This document shows, piece by piece, positions 15,822 through 25,724 of a stretch of 64,000 bases of DNA. The stretch's first letter is position 1; every line of letters begins with the position of its first letter. Origin of the DNA: Thermohalobaculum sp039815685 (lineage in GTDB: Bacteria; Pseudomonadota; Alphaproteobacteria; Rhodobacterales; Rhodobacteraceae); contig JBCBYV010000002.1 of NCBI GenBank assembly GCA_039815685.1, forward strand, positions 62,001-126,000, given 5' to 3'. The position numbers and the translations under genes were made by a program. The notes under the pieces are model-generated. The model was not told where the DNA came from. It saw nothing but the letters and a program-made list of their open reading frames with translations, and made no database searches.

Positions 15822-16392
15822 TGCCTCGCTCGAGGGCGAAGACCTCCTCGAGATGGAGCCCGAAGAGCGCGCCGCCGCCGGCCTCTTTCTCGCGTTCCAG
15901 TACCCGGTCGAGATCCCCGGCGTGAACAACATGACCTTCCTGCGCACCGCGCTGAACGCGCAGCGCAAGGCGCGTGGGGAGGAGGAGATGTCCGCCCCCG
16001 ACTTCCTCAAGCTCGTGCGGGAGAAGGCCAAGGAGCTCGAGATGAAGCCGGAGATGCTGAAGCGCTCCCTCAATGTCGGCTTCTCGGGCGGTGAGAAGAA
16101 GCGCAACGAGATCCTGCAGATGAGCGTGCTGGAGCCGCGCCTTTGCATTCTGGACGAGACGGATAGCGGCCTCGATGTCGACGCCATGAAGCTGGTCTCG
16201 CAGGGGGTCAACAAGCTGCGGAGCCCGGATCGCGGCTTCCTCGTCATCACGCATTACCAGCGCCTGCTGGACCACATTAAGCCCGATGTCGTGCACATCA
16301 TGGCGGATGGCCGCATCATCGAGACCGGCGGGCCGGAGCTTGCGCTCCGCGTCGAGAACGAGGGCTACGGCACCCTCAAGGCCAACGCGTGA
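15640..16392 (+). CDS. sufC: SufC, ATPase of the SufBCD complex
   Basis: A 250-residue cytosolic ABC-type ATPase. Walker A is GPNGSGKST, the signature is GFSGGEKKRNEI and Walker B is LCILDETDSGLDVDAM; the C-terminal VITHYQRLLDHIKPDVVHIM is typical of SufC. It drives conformational change of SufB-SufD during cluster assembly. The ATG at 15640 has GGGAG at good distance; an in-frame ATG at 15634 is the alternative. Length is as usual. sufD follows after 11 nt. Confidence 0.96.
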   Translation: MLEIRNLEVSLEEEDKQILKGVDLTVEAGKVHAIMGPNGSGKSTLSYVLAGREGYEVLGGSASLEGEDLLEMEPEERAAAGLFLAFQYPVEIPGVNNMTFLRTALNAQRKARGEEEMSAPDFLKLVREKAKELEMKPEMLKRSLNVGFSGGEKKRNEILQMSVLEPRLCILDETDSGLDVDAMKLVSQGVNKLRSPDRGFLVITHYQRLLDHIKPDVVHIMADGRIIETGGPELALRVENEGYGTLKANA

Positions 16393-16403
16393 GGGCCGGA
16401 GCC

Positions 16404-17672
16404 ATGGCGACCGACGCGACGAGGAAGGCGGCCGAGGGGATGCTTCACGCCCTCCCGCTGCCGGAGGGTGAGGCTGGCTGGGCGCGGGATGCTCGAGCGG
16501 CGGCGCGTGCCCGCCTTCTGGAGGCCGGTGCCCCGATCAAGCGGGACGAATACTGGCGCTTCACCGACCCGAGGGCGCTCACCGTGCCAATGGAGCCCGT
16601 CGGAGAGCGTGAGCCGGAAAAGGCGTCGACAGCCTTCGACGGCATCGAAGCGGTGACACAGCATTTCGTGAACGGGCGCTATCGCCCGGACCTCTCGGAC
16701 CCACTGGCCCTCGAAGGCGTCGCCGCGGGCGCACTCAGCGATGTGCTGGCGCAGGATATCTCCATCGCGCGCGAGCTTTTCGGCAAGCTCGAGGCTGCGG
16801 GGCATGAGAAGGTCGACCGCCCGCTCGCTATGCTCAACACGGCAACCGCGCGCGAGGGGCTGGTGCTGCAGGTCACGGGCGAGGCCCCGCTGCCGCTTCA
16901 TCTCCGCCACGCGCAGATCGGGGAGGGTGCGTCGATGCTCCGCCACCTGATCCGCGTGGAAAAGGGCGGCAGCCTAACGGTGCTGGAGACCGGCACGCCC
17001 AGCAACTGTGTGGTGGAGGTCGATGTCGCCGATGGCGGCACCTTCCGCCATATCCGCGTCCAAACCGGCGCCCGCGCCCCCTCCGCTGCGCATATCTTCG
17101 CGCGCATCGGCTCGGAGGCGAAGTTTCAGTCCTTCACCCTGATGGCGGATGGAAAACTCACGCGAAACGAGACGGTCATGGACCTCGTCGGCGACGATGC
17201 GGTCGGTCACATCGCTGGCGCCGTCCTCGGCAAGGCGGACGCCCATCTCGACAACACCGTCTTCGTCACCCACTCGGCCCTCAACGGAGAGAGCCGGCAG
17301 GTCTTCAAGAACGTGCTGGAGGGCAAGGCGACCGCCGTCTTCCAGGGCAAGATCTTCGTGCGGGAGGGCGCGCAGAAGACCGATGGCTACCAGATCAGCC
17401 AGGCGGTGATCCTCGAGGACGGGGCCGAGTTCCTGGTGAAGCCCGAGCTCGAGATCTACGCGGACGACGTCGCCTGCTCCCACGGCTCGACCACTGGCGC
17501 GCTCGATCCCGATCAGCTTTTCTACCTCACGGCGCGTGGTGTCCCGCGCAAGGCGGCGGAAGCCATGCTAGTCGCCGCTTTCGCTGACGAGGCGATCATG
17601 GAGATCGAAGACGACGCGATTGCTGACGCGATGCGTGAAGCCGTGTCTGAATGGATGGCGACACGCGGCTGA
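16404..17672 (+). CDS. sufD: SufD, Fe-S assembly protein
   Basis: A 422-residue right-handed beta-helix protein that pairs with SufB. The N-terminal helical part carries IKRDEYWRFTDPRAL (about 49-63); the core includes TVFVTHSALNGESRQVFKNVLEGKATAVFQGKI and the C-terminal DDVACSHGSTTGALDPDQLFYL, whose His corresponds to the residue needed for cluster building at the SufB-SufD interface. The ATG at 16404 follows CGGAG; a GTG at 16389 is upstream but overlaps sufC. A stem-loop covers the stop codon. Confidence 0.95.
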   Translation: MATDATRKAAEGMLHALPLPEGEAGWARDARAAARARLLEAGAPIKRDEYWRFTDPRALTVPMEPVGEREPEKASTAFDGIEAVTQHFVNGRYRPDLSDPLALEGVAAGALSDVLAQDISIARELFGKLEAAGHEKVDRPLAMLNTATAREGLVLQVTGEAPLPLHLRHAQIGEGASMLRHLIRVEKGGSLTVLETGTPSNCVVEVDVADGGTFRHIRVQTGARAPSAAHIFARIGSEAKFQSFTLMADGKLTRNETVMDLVGDDAVGHIAGAVLGKADAHLDNTVFVTHSALNGESRQVFKNVLEGKATAVFQGKIFVREGAQKTDGYQISQAVILEDGAEFLVKPELEIYADDVACSHGSTTGALDPDQLFYLTARGVPRKAAEAMLVAAFADEAIMEIEDDAIADAMREAVSEWMATRG

Positions 17673-17693
17673 ATACGCTAACGTATTTCAGCC
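17667..17693 (+). other. Stem-loop spanning the sufD stop codon
   Basis: GCTGAATACG (17668-17677), loop CTAA, CGTATTTCAGC (17682-17692) form a 10-bp stem with one bulged T. The TGA stop is inside the left arm. No U-run follows, so an intercistronic processing or stability element within the suf transcript is more likely than a terminator. Confidence 0.35.
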
Positions 17694-17767
17694 CGGCCCC
17701 CCGCTCCGGGTAATTTCACGACGGTGGCGCCGCCCGGCGCCGACCGTGCGCGGGAGGGGGAATCGTG

Positions 17768-18430
17768 ATGAAGGATGCGAGGAGCGACCCTGCGGCCGAT
17801 GAGGTGGGCAGCGAGGTCGTGGAGGTGAGCGGCTCCGGCGCGTCGGCGGCGGTCGCCGTCCCTCAGAGCCTGACGGGTAGGATCTTCCGCGCCTGGAAGG
17901 ACCCTCGCACCACCATGCGCGGCGTGCTCGATGCGAACCCCAGCGAAGGGCGCATCCTGATGTTCGCCATGGCGTCGGGCGTGCTTCTGTTCATGGCCGA
18001 GTGCTTCCGGATCATGCTTCAGGCCTCGCGCTCAGGCGCGGCGCTCGATCAGTTGTCGGCCACTTTCACGGCGAGCTTCGTCGCATTGCTCGTCCTCCGC
18101 CCGCTTATGCTCTACGGGCTCGCAGCGCTGACTGGCCTCATCGCGCGCCGCGCAGGCGGCACGGGCAGCTGGCGGGATACGCGGGCGGCGATCTGCTGGA
18201 CGGCGCTCACGGCGGCGCCGATCAGCGTCCTCGCAACCTTTGCCGAGGTCCTGCTGATCCAAGCTGGCATTGCCGGCGTCAGCCTGGGGCCGATCGGTGT
18301 CGCCGCCTTCGCGGGCATGATGGCGTATTGTATAGCCGAAGCGCATGGGTTTTCGCGCGTTTGGGTGGTATTCTCGATCATCGCAGGTGTAACGCTGGCT
18401 GTGTGGGGCCTGGCATTGAGTTCTGCGTGA
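17768..18430 (+). CDS. YIP1-family membrane protein 1 of 3
   Basis: A 220-residue inner-membrane protein. A cytoplasmic N-terminal tail (about 1-60) contains the amphipathic segment LTGRIFRAWKDPRTTMRGVLD, followed by about five hydrophobic helices. GTGSWRDTRAAICWTALTAAP is a motif shared with the following paralogue, as is the Ala-Glu-X-His-Gly-Phe near the end. The ATG at 17768 has a GGGAGGGGG site; GTG 17765 is possible. Function is unknown; location between sufD and sufS suggests, without proof, a link to cluster assembly or to membrane delivery. Confidence 0.78.
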   Translation: MKDARSDPAADEVGSEVVEVSGSGASAAVAVPQSLTGRIFRAWKDPRTTMRGVLDANPSEGRILMFAMASGVLLFMAECFRIMLQASRSGAALDQLSATFTASFVALLVLRPLMLYGLAALTGLIARRAGGTGSWRDTRAAICWTALTAAPISVLATFAEVLLIQAGIAGVSLGPIGVAAFAGMMAYCIAEAHGFSRVWVVFSIIAGVTLAVWGLALSSA

Positions 18431-18500
18431 TGAAGAAGCCCGAGGCGGAGGGGATCGCTTCGGGCCATAGGCTCGAGGGGTGCCTGAGGGGGAAATTACG

Positions 18501-19217
18501 GTGACGGAAGAGCGCATTTACGAGGATTACGGCGATCTGCCGGAAGTGAAGCTCTCTGACCTCGAGCAGGATCAGGAACTTCTCGAGCTCGAAGAGGGCA
18601 CACTGAGCGCCCGTCTCAGGCTCAGCTTCAAGGACATGCGGCGCGCGACGCGCCTGCTCCTCGACGAGAATCCAACGGAACCGCGGCTCCTCTTCTACGT
18701 CCTCATGTCGGACGTGATCTTCTTCCTGAATTTCGGCATGAAGTTCGCCGTCGCACCAGGGCAGAATGTCGAGAATGCGCTGCCCTCGGAACTGGCGAGC
18801 GCCATCGGTGGGCTCGTTGCGATCTGCTTCCTGCTGCGCACGGGCACGCTCTATATGTTCTCTGGCGCCACGGCCTTCGTCTGCCGTCAGTTCGGCGGCA
18901 AAGGGAGTTGGCGCGATACGCGAGCTGGCATCTTCTGGGCGAGCCTTGTCGCGGCGCCCATCGGTGTGGCAGGCGCGCTCGTCGTGATCGTCATGGGCAT
19001 CCTCGCGCCGCAGCTGCCCATTCTTGCGGAGCCGGTGGTGCAACTGCCGGCGCAGCTGATCGGGGTGATCGCCTTCGTGTTCTTCGTGTCCGCTTCGGTG
19101 GCCGAGAGCCACGGCTTCAAGAACACCTCACCGATCTTCATTGCGTTTTCGCTCCTGACGGTGGCGATCCTCGTCGCAGGGCTTTATCTGCTGGGGAGCC
19201 TGCGCGCCGCCTTTTGA
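18501..19217 (+). CDS. YIP1-family membrane protein 2 of 3
   Basis: A protein of about 238 residues with a long acidic N-terminal tail (ERIYEDYGDLPEVKLSDLEQ) then the segment RLSFKDMRRATRLLLDENPTEP and five hydrophobic helices. The GKGSWRDTRAGIFWASLVAAP and VAESHGF motifs align with the first paralogue. GTG at 18501 is preferred because GAGGGGG lies seven bases upstream; GTG at 18480 is an alternative adding seven residues. It lies 70 nt after paralogue 1 and 48 nt before paralogue 3, consistent with tandem duplication. Function unknown. Confidence 0.76.
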   Translation: MTEERIYEDYGDLPEVKLSDLEQDQELLELEEGTLSARLRLSFKDMRRATRLLLDENPTEPRLLFYVLMSDVIFFLNFGMKFAVAPGQNVENALPSELASAIGGLVAICFLLRTGTLYMFSGATAFVCRQFGGKGSWRDTRAGIFWASLVAAPIGVAGALVVIVMGILAPQLPILAEPVVQLPAQLIGVIAFVFFVSASVAESHGFKNTSPIFIAFSLLTVAILVAGLYLLGSLRAAF

Positions 19218-19265
19218 CTCTGCGACGTGCGGCAGACCCGCAGACCGGCCTTCAGGAGAGCCTAG

Positions 19266-19853
19266 GTGATCGTCGAGTTGTTCCGCCGCATGGTGGAGGG
19301 CCTCTTTTCCCCCCGCCGCTCGGCCCGCGCGCTGCTGGCGCAGAAGCTGGGGCTCGACACCGCGGTACAGTTCGCCGTGCTCGCCTACTGCCTCACTGCG
19401 ATGCTGGGTGTCCTCGTGCCCGGCATTCGCGATGACGAGGCGCTCGGGAACAGCCTGCCTATCGGAAGCCATGTGCTGAGCCTGATCGCCCAGGTCATGA
19501 TGGTCGGTATCATCGGCATGGCCATCTGGGGCATCGGCACGATGTTTGGCGGTAAGGGCAGCCGCGAGCAGGCGATGGTGCTCGTCGGCTGGCATACGCT
19601 GGTGACAACGCTCTTGGCGCCGCTATTCCTTTTTGGCACGGCGGCGGCGGCAGGTGGCGAGCCGGGTGAGCTGCCGGTCGCGGTGGTCTTCGTCTTTGCA
19701 GTCGCGGTCTCGCAGTACCTCTGGGTGCTGGCCTGCTACACCATGGAATTGCATGGCTTTCGCAGTCCCTGGGGCGTGCTGGGCGTGATGGTCGCAGTCG
19801 CCATGCTTTTCTCGACCGCCGTGCTTAGTTTCGTGGGAACGACGGGCGCCTGA
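19266..19853 (+). CDS. YIP1-family membrane protein 3 of 3
   Basis: A 195-residue protein with no long N-terminal tail: VIVELFRRMVEGLFSPRRSARALL, then five hydrophobic helices. The loop GTMFGGKGSREQAMVLVGWHTL and the C-terminal TMELHGFRSPWGVL correspond to the GSWRDTRA and SHGF motifs of the other two, so all three are paralogues with this one most diverged. GTG start at 19266 after AGGAG. It is 28 nt upstream of sufS, so it is surely in the same transcript. Function unknown. Confidence 0.78.
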   Translation: MIVELFRRMVEGLFSPRRSARALLAQKLGLDTAVQFAVLAYCLTAMLGVLVPGIRDDEALGNSLPIGSHVLSLIAQVMMVGIIGMAIWGIGTMFGGKGSREQAMVLVGWHTLVTTLLAPLFLFGTAAAAGGEPGELPVAVVFVFAVAVSQYLWVLACYTMELHGFRSPWGVLGVMVAVAMLFSTAVLSFVGTTGA

Positions 19854-19881
19854 GACGCGCTGCCAGAACGAGAGAGCTTCC

Positions 19882-21096
<1,215 letters not shown>

Positions 21097-21215
21097 CGCC
21101 TCGGGTCTTGTTCCGCCGTCACTCGCTTTGGGCGAAGGGACCAACACGAGGTGTCACATCAGGAAGCTGATGGCGACGTCGCACGGTTGCGGACGCGAGC
21201 CCTGCGCCTCGGTCG

Positions 21216-21635
21216 TTAGCCATTTGTCCGCCCGGCGAGTTCGGTGACATGCTCCGCAGCCCTGCGTCGGCACCAGAATGAGAGGCCGAGACAGGCCCAG
21301 CCGAGCGCGCCCTGGGCGTGCGCGGCCAGCGTGGCAGGTCCGGTGAAGCTCAGCAGTTCGAGGAGTGTAAGCGGTCCCGGTGGCCAGCGGATCACGCCCT
21401 GGACCGGCAGGCCCGGGAACACTGCCGTGTAGTAGGTGTAGTAGAGCTGGGGCGAGAGCCATAGGAAGACCCACCACAGCGCGAGGGCTCCGGCGACGGG
21501 CGGATTGAATACAGAGCGGGTTTTCGAGACTGCGCGTACTGCACCGAGCAGTGCTGCAGCGAGCGCTGTCGAGAGGACAGCGAGGGCGAAAGCTGCCATC
21601 GGTGAAAGCGTGAAGAACGAATCGTTTGCATACAT
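21216..21635 (-). CDS. Small membrane protein, four predicted helices
   Basis: A 139-residue hydrophobic protein: helix 1 (about 11-33, AAFALAVLSTALAAALLGAV), helix 2 (about 45-61, VAGALALWWVFLWLSP), a YYTYYTAVFPGLPVQG loop, helix 3 (about 90-105) and helix 4 (about 107-122), ending in a polar tail. I do not recognise a family. The ATG at 21635 has only a weak ribosome-binding site. It is the only gene on the minus strand between sufS and the 21.8 kb region; a diverging small ORF begins at 21840. Confidence 0.6.
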   Translation of the reverse strand: MYANDSFFTLSPMAAFALAVLSTALAAALLGAVRAVSKTRSVFNPPVAGALALWWVFLWLSPQLYYTYYTAVFPGLPVQGVIRWPPGPLTLLELLSFTGPATLAAHAQGALGWACLGLSFWCRRRAAEHVTELAGRTNG

Positions 21636-21839
21636 TTCGGAATTCCGCGGTGGATTACGCTACGTAGCATCTGTCGATATTGCGTCCCGAAGACTGGAAA
21701 GCCGACAGGAAATGCGTGGAAAAGATGCAAATGCGCAATCTTTCTGCGCAACACCCTGTCGCAACGCATCAAATACAACGAAGATGCTGCGGTGCAACCG
21801 GTACCATCGCGTGCAGACGTGAAGAGAGAGGTCGTTACG

Positions 21840-21995
21840 ATGCCTTGTGCCCCAGTGAAGCCGGCCAAGATGGCCGAGCCCCAGGTCGAGCCGTTTGCCT
21901 TCGCCGCTGATCCGCAGAACCTCGCAGCTCTCTGGAGCATGCCGTTCCGTGCGATGATGGTGGTGATGACGGAGGCGATGCGACCCTATCGCTGA
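21840..21995 (+). CDS. Possible 51-aa protein
   Basis: ATG 21840 follows GAGAGAGG at good spacing and opens 51 codons: a Pro-rich start (MPCAPVKPAKMAEPQVEP) then a possible amphipathic helix DPQNLAALWSMPFRAMMVVM. The Met-rich helix could associate with a surface or with polyhydroxyalkanoate granules, but this is speculation. No family recognised. It sits alone between two minus-strand genes and just before a terminator that reads in the opposite direction. Confidence 0.4.
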   Translation: MPCAPVKPAKMAEPQVEPFAFAADPQNLAALWSMPFRAMMVVMTEAMRPYR

Positions 21996-22003
21996 GACGA
22001 AAA

Positions 22004-22028
22004 GTCCCGGGCCGCCATCGGCCCGGAC
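22004..22028 (-). terminator. Rho-independent terminator of the penicillin-acylase-family gene
   Basis: On the minus strand GTCCGGGCC, loop GATGGC, GGCCCGGGAC, then TTTT. One bulged base in the right arm. It lies about 65 nt past the stop of the gene at 22094, which is on the same strand. Confidence 0.6.
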
Positions 22029-22093
22029 AAGAATGCGCTGTCGTCCGGGCGTTTCTCCATGGGCCAAGACCACGGAAAGCGTCACGGATAAGC

Positions 22094-24577
22094 TCACTGG
22101 GCGGGACGCAGCACCATCTCTCCGAGCGCGCCTAACCTGGCATCCTGATCGTCCATCGACATCAGTACCGTGTCGCCCCGCGCCCACAACTCCGCCATAT
22201 CGTCGTAGTGCCGCGAGAGCGGATGGCCCGACTGCCCAGTCGCGATGATGATCTGGCTCCGGTCCGGGTCGGCGAAATCGACCGCCATGCGCAGGCCCGA
22301 GGCGTGGACGTTCTTGAAAGGCTCGGGGCCCCGGCCTTCCGTCGCACCTCGCAGGATCGTGAAATCGCTGCCGGACGTCTCGTTCCGGATGGAGACGAGC
22401 CAGCCGAGCGGGCCGGCATAGCTGAGCGGTACATGCGGGTGCTCGGCCGCGTGGGCGGCCCCCCAGCGCCATCCCTCCGGGTTAGGGCCGTAATCGCGCA
22501 CGAGGCGGGCGATGGCGTCGTCCAGAGCGGCTTCGATGATCGCGGGGCATTCCTCGCGCTCCGGCGTCTTGTCGATGTCGCACCAGATGCCGGCGCCGTC
22601 CACGTCCTTCAGCACACGCTCGATGAAGAGGGGACGGACGCCCTCGGCGAGCGGCATCAGGGCGCCGAGTTCGTCAGAGGCGAGCTTCAGGGTGAGCTGG
22701 CGCAGCCACTCGGCGAAGATCAGGGGCTCGGGCCGGTTCCGGTCCATCGACCCGTTCCAGTCGGCGAGGAGCGCCAGCGCTTCTGATCGCCGTGCGTTCG
22801 GGCCCGCGGGGGTCGCGCTCTCCCGCCCCTCCCGCCACCAGAGGTCCCGCGCCACCAGCGGCAGGATGCTCCGCGCCATCTCCGACACGGCATCGGTCTG
22901 CAGGGCGAGGAAGCCGTTCAGGCTGTGCCACTCGCGCGCCGAGAGCTCCTTTTCGAGCCGCTGGATGCGGTAGGGCAGGTCGAAGTCGTAGCTGATGTGG
23001 TCCGGGAACTCAGCGTCGGTGACGCGGTTGTTCGCGTTCGCGAGGCCGCCGGAGCGTGGGCGGAATAGGCGCGGGTTGTCCTCGGCAGGGCGGATACCCT
23101 CCCAGGCCGTTGTCTCGACCCAGCCGGGGGAGGGGACGCGGCCTGCTGTCGGGCTGTCGGCGCGGCGCTTCGGCAGCGCCCCTGCCAGCACGATGCCGAT
23201 ATCCTCGCGATCCGCGATCAGCACGTTCTGAGCGGGCGCCCGGACGCCCGAGGCGAGCTCCATTGCCTCCTCGACCGTACGTGCGCCCATGAGGGCGAAG
23301 GCGGCCGAAAAGGTGCGGTCCTCGTCCTCTAGGGCGGTCCAGCGGATCGCGGCGACATGCCCCTCTGGCGTAATGGCTTCGGCGCCGAAGAGATCGTTGT
23401 CCAGCACAGGGCCGTTGCGGGAGCGGCGCACGGTCGTCGTGATGGTCTCGGCGCCGCGCTGCTCGATCCGGATCTGGCGCTCCTCGAAGCGCTCCCAGCC
23501 ATCGGGCGTCCGATAGCGGGAAGGGTCATCCGGGTCCAAGCGCTCGATGTAGAGGTCCTGATCGTCCGCTGCCGCAGTGGTGAGCCCCCAGGCAACCTCT
23601 CTATTCCGGCCTACCAGCACGAGCGGCGCGCCGGGCAGCGTACCGCCCATGACCGCGACATCCCCGCCCTGGATATCCGCAAGATACCAAAGCGACGGCG
23701 CCGAGAGCCATAGATGCGGGTCTGCGGCGAGCAAAGGTCGGCGGGAAGCGGAACGGCTGCCGTCAACGGCCCAGGCATTCGACGCACCTGCCAGCTCCGG
23801 GCTTGGGGCCGGGCCGAGCGCCGCGAGAAGCGGATCGATCTCTGCAGAGGCGAAGTCCGCTGCCGGGAACGGCGCGTCGAAGAGGCTCGCGAAGCGCGGC
23901 AGCTCGGTGATCGCGCCCTCGGGCACTTCCGGCAAGATGTCCGCCACCCGCTCGGGCGAGAGCTGCAGGAGAAAACGCGCGCGCCGGATCTCCGAGCGCG
24001 CGGCACCGGAGAGACGCATGGCCATCATCTTCAGCACGCCCAGGCTGTCCGCCGGGGTCCAGGGTGAGAGCCCCTCATCGCCGAAGAAGAAGAACTCCGG
24101 TGCACCGCGCCCCTTCGCCTGCTCGAAGAGATGCCGCATCCAAGCGTTCACCCCCTCCGAGTAGGCCTGCAGCGCCGCCTGTGTCTCAGCGTTTTGAAAG
24201 GGCAGCGAGCGGGAGGCATGGCCGTAGAGATCGAGTGTCTTCACCAGCCGGTCGAGCCGTGCGGTCTGGGGGCCGAGCAGCGTCGAGAGCCTGCCTTGAG
24301 CCGCGCGGCGATTGACCTCCATCTGCCACAGCCGGTCCTGCGCATGAACCATGCCAAGGGCGAAGTAGGCGTCCTCAGACGTCGCCGCCCGGATATGCGG
24401 GATGGCCCACCGATCGCGGATGACCCGAACCTCCTGCTGCAGGCCGCGCGCCGACACCTCGACCCCGAAATCGGGAAGAGAGCGCTGAAGGAGGTAATAG
24501 CCGAGGGTAAGCGCCACGGCGGACAGCGCAGCTACTGCTGCAAGACCGCGGAGAACCCAGGTGAGGATCAGTCTCAT
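22094..24577 (-). CDS. Penicillin-acylase-family Ntn hydrolase (N-acyl amide hydrolase)
   Basis: An 827-residue secreted or periplasmic precursor. An N-terminal hydrophobic helix (about 5-31) is a signal anchor or signal peptide. Residues 50-80 show VIRDRWAIPHIRAATSEDAYFALG, typical of the alpha subunit. The autoprocessing site and nucleophile is Ser in GASNAWAVDGSRS, about residue 265; LLAADPHLWLSAPSLWYLADIQ follows. Autocleavage would yield a small alpha and large beta subunit. Family members cleave penicillin side chains, acyl-homoserine lactones or lipopeptides; substrate cannot be told. The terminator at 22004 closes the gene. Confidence 0.88.
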   Translation of the reverse strand: MRLILTWVLRGLAAVAALSAVALTLGYYLLQRSLPDFGVEVSARGLQQEVRVIRDRWAIPHIRAATSEDAYFALGMVHAQDRLWQMEVNRRAAQGRLSTLLGPQTARLDRLVKTLDLYGHASRSLPFQNAETQAALQAYSEGVNAWMRHLFEQAKGRGAPEFFFFGDEGLSPWTPADSLGVLKMMAMRLSGAARSEIRRARFLLQLSPERVADILPEVPEGAITELPRFASLFDAPFPAADFASAEIDPLLAALGPAPSPELAGASNAWAVDGSRSASRRPLLAADPHLWLSAPSLWYLADIQGGDVAVMGGTLPGAPLVLVGRNREVAWGLTTAAADDQDLYIERLDPDDPSRYRTPDGWERFEERQIRIEQRGAETITTTVRRSRNGPVLDNDLFGAEAITPEGHVAAIRWTALEDEDRTFSAAFALMGARTVEEAMELASGVRAPAQNVLIADREDIGIVLAGALPKRRADSPTAGRVPSPGWVETTAWEGIRPAEDNPRLFRPRSGGLANANNRVTDAEFPDHISYDFDLPYRIQRLEKELSAREWHSLNGFLALQTDAVSEMARSILPLVARDLWWREGRESATPAGPNARRSEALALLADWNGSMDRNRPEPLIFAEWLRQLTLKLASDELGALMPLAEGVRPLFIERVLKDVDGAGIWCDIDKTPEREECPAIIEAALDDAIARLVRDYGPNPEGWRWGAAHAAEHPHVPLSYAGPLGWLVSIRNETSGSDFTILRGATEGRGPEPFKNVHASGLRMAVDFADPDRSQIIIATGQSGHPLSRHYDDMAELWARGDTVLMSMDDQDARLGALGEMVLRPAQ

Positions 24578-24849
24578 CGCGCCCCGTTCGCTGCCGCCCC
24601 GGCGCAGCTTCCTCGCCTCAGCCCGATCCCTGTGGCAGCCGGATCTCCGTTCGGCTGAAGCCGCGCCGAAGGGTTGACCGCGCCGCAGGACACGCCACTC
24701 TTCGCAGCGCCGGTGTCGCCTGTTCTCGCGGATCGAACCCTGTCAGGCAACGGGGCGCGTGCGCGAAACGATGCCGCCGGTCGGGACGTGGCCGCCGCCG
24801 CGCCTTGAGGGACACCGAAATCGATGGTCACGACAAGAAAGGGCGCGGG

Positions 24850-25716
24850 ATGGCGACGGTCAGTTTTCTGGGACTAGGGGTGATGGGCTATCCGATGGCG
24901 GGGCACCTCGCCGCCAAGGGCCACACGGTGAAGGTCTACAATCGCACGACCGCGAAGGCGGAGAAATGGGCGGGCGAGCATGGCGGCAGCTTCGGTGCGA
25001 CCCCGCGGGCGGCAGCCGAAGGCTCGGAGATCGTCTTCGCCTGCGTCGGCAACGATGACGATCTCCGCTCGGTCGTGCTGGGTGACGACGGTGCCTTTGC
25101 TGGCATGGGCGCCGGCACGATCTTCGTCGATCACACGACCGCCTCGGCCAATGTCGCGCGCGAACTCCATTCGGTAGGCAAGGAGAAGGGGATCGACTTC
25201 ATCGACGCGCCCGTCTCCGGTGGTCAGGCTGGGGCTGAGAACGGCGTGCTGACGGTGATGTGCGGCGGGGACGCGGCCCCTTACGCCAAGGCCGAGCCCG
25301 TGATCGACGCCTTCGCCCGGTCCTGCCGGCTCTTGGGCCCCTCTGGCTCAGGTCAGCTGACGAAGATGGTGAACCAGATATGCATCGCGGGCCTTGTCCA
25401 GGGGCTGTCCGAGGGCCTCGGCTTCGCGCAGGCCGCGGGGCTCGATGGGCGTGCGGTGGTAGACGTGATTTCCAAGGGTGCTGCGGGATCGTGGCAGATG
25501 GAGAACCGCTACGAGACGATGCTGGACGACAAATTCGCGTTCGGCTTCGCCGTCGACTGGATGCGCAAGGATCTCGGCATCTGTCTCGATGAGGCAAAGT
25601 CGAACGGCGCCCGCCTGCCCGTGACCGCACTCGTCGACCAGTTCTATGGCGAAGTACAGGACATGGGCGGTGGGCGGTGGGATACGTCTTCGCTCATCAA
25701 GCGGCTGAAGCGCTAA
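24850..25716 (+). CDS. NAD(P)-dependent beta-hydroxyacid dehydrogenase (3-hydroxyisobutyrate dehydrogenase-like)
   Basis: A 288-residue soluble oxidoreductase. The Rossmann motif is VSFLGLGVMGYPMAGHLAAKG, the substrate motif is DAPVSGGQAGAENG with GVLTVMCGG, and the catalytic Lys is in GSGQLTKMVNQICIAG (about residue 171). This is the beta-hydroxyacid dehydrogenase superfamily, which includes 3-hydroxyisobutyrate, tartronate semialdehyde and glyoxylate reductases; the substrate is not defined. The ATG at 24850 with GAAAGGG upstream is chosen over an upstream frame start at 24805. The glutamine amidotransferase gene follows after 8 nt, so they are probably an operon. Confidence 0.88.
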   Translation: MATVSFLGLGVMGYPMAGHLAAKGHTVKVYNRTTAKAEKWAGEHGGSFGATPRAAAEGSEIVFACVGNDDDLRSVVLGDDGAFAGMGAGTIFVDHTTASANVARELHSVGKEKGIDFIDAPVSGGQAGAENGVLTVMCGGDAAPYAKAEPVIDAFARSCRLLGPSGSGQLTKMVNQICIAGLVQGLSEGLGFAQAAGLDGRAVVDVISKGAAGSWQMENRYETMLDDKFAFGFAVDWMRKDLGICLDEAKSNGARLPVTALVDQFYGEVQDMGGGRWDTSSLIKRLKR

Positions 25717-25724
25717 GAGAGACG

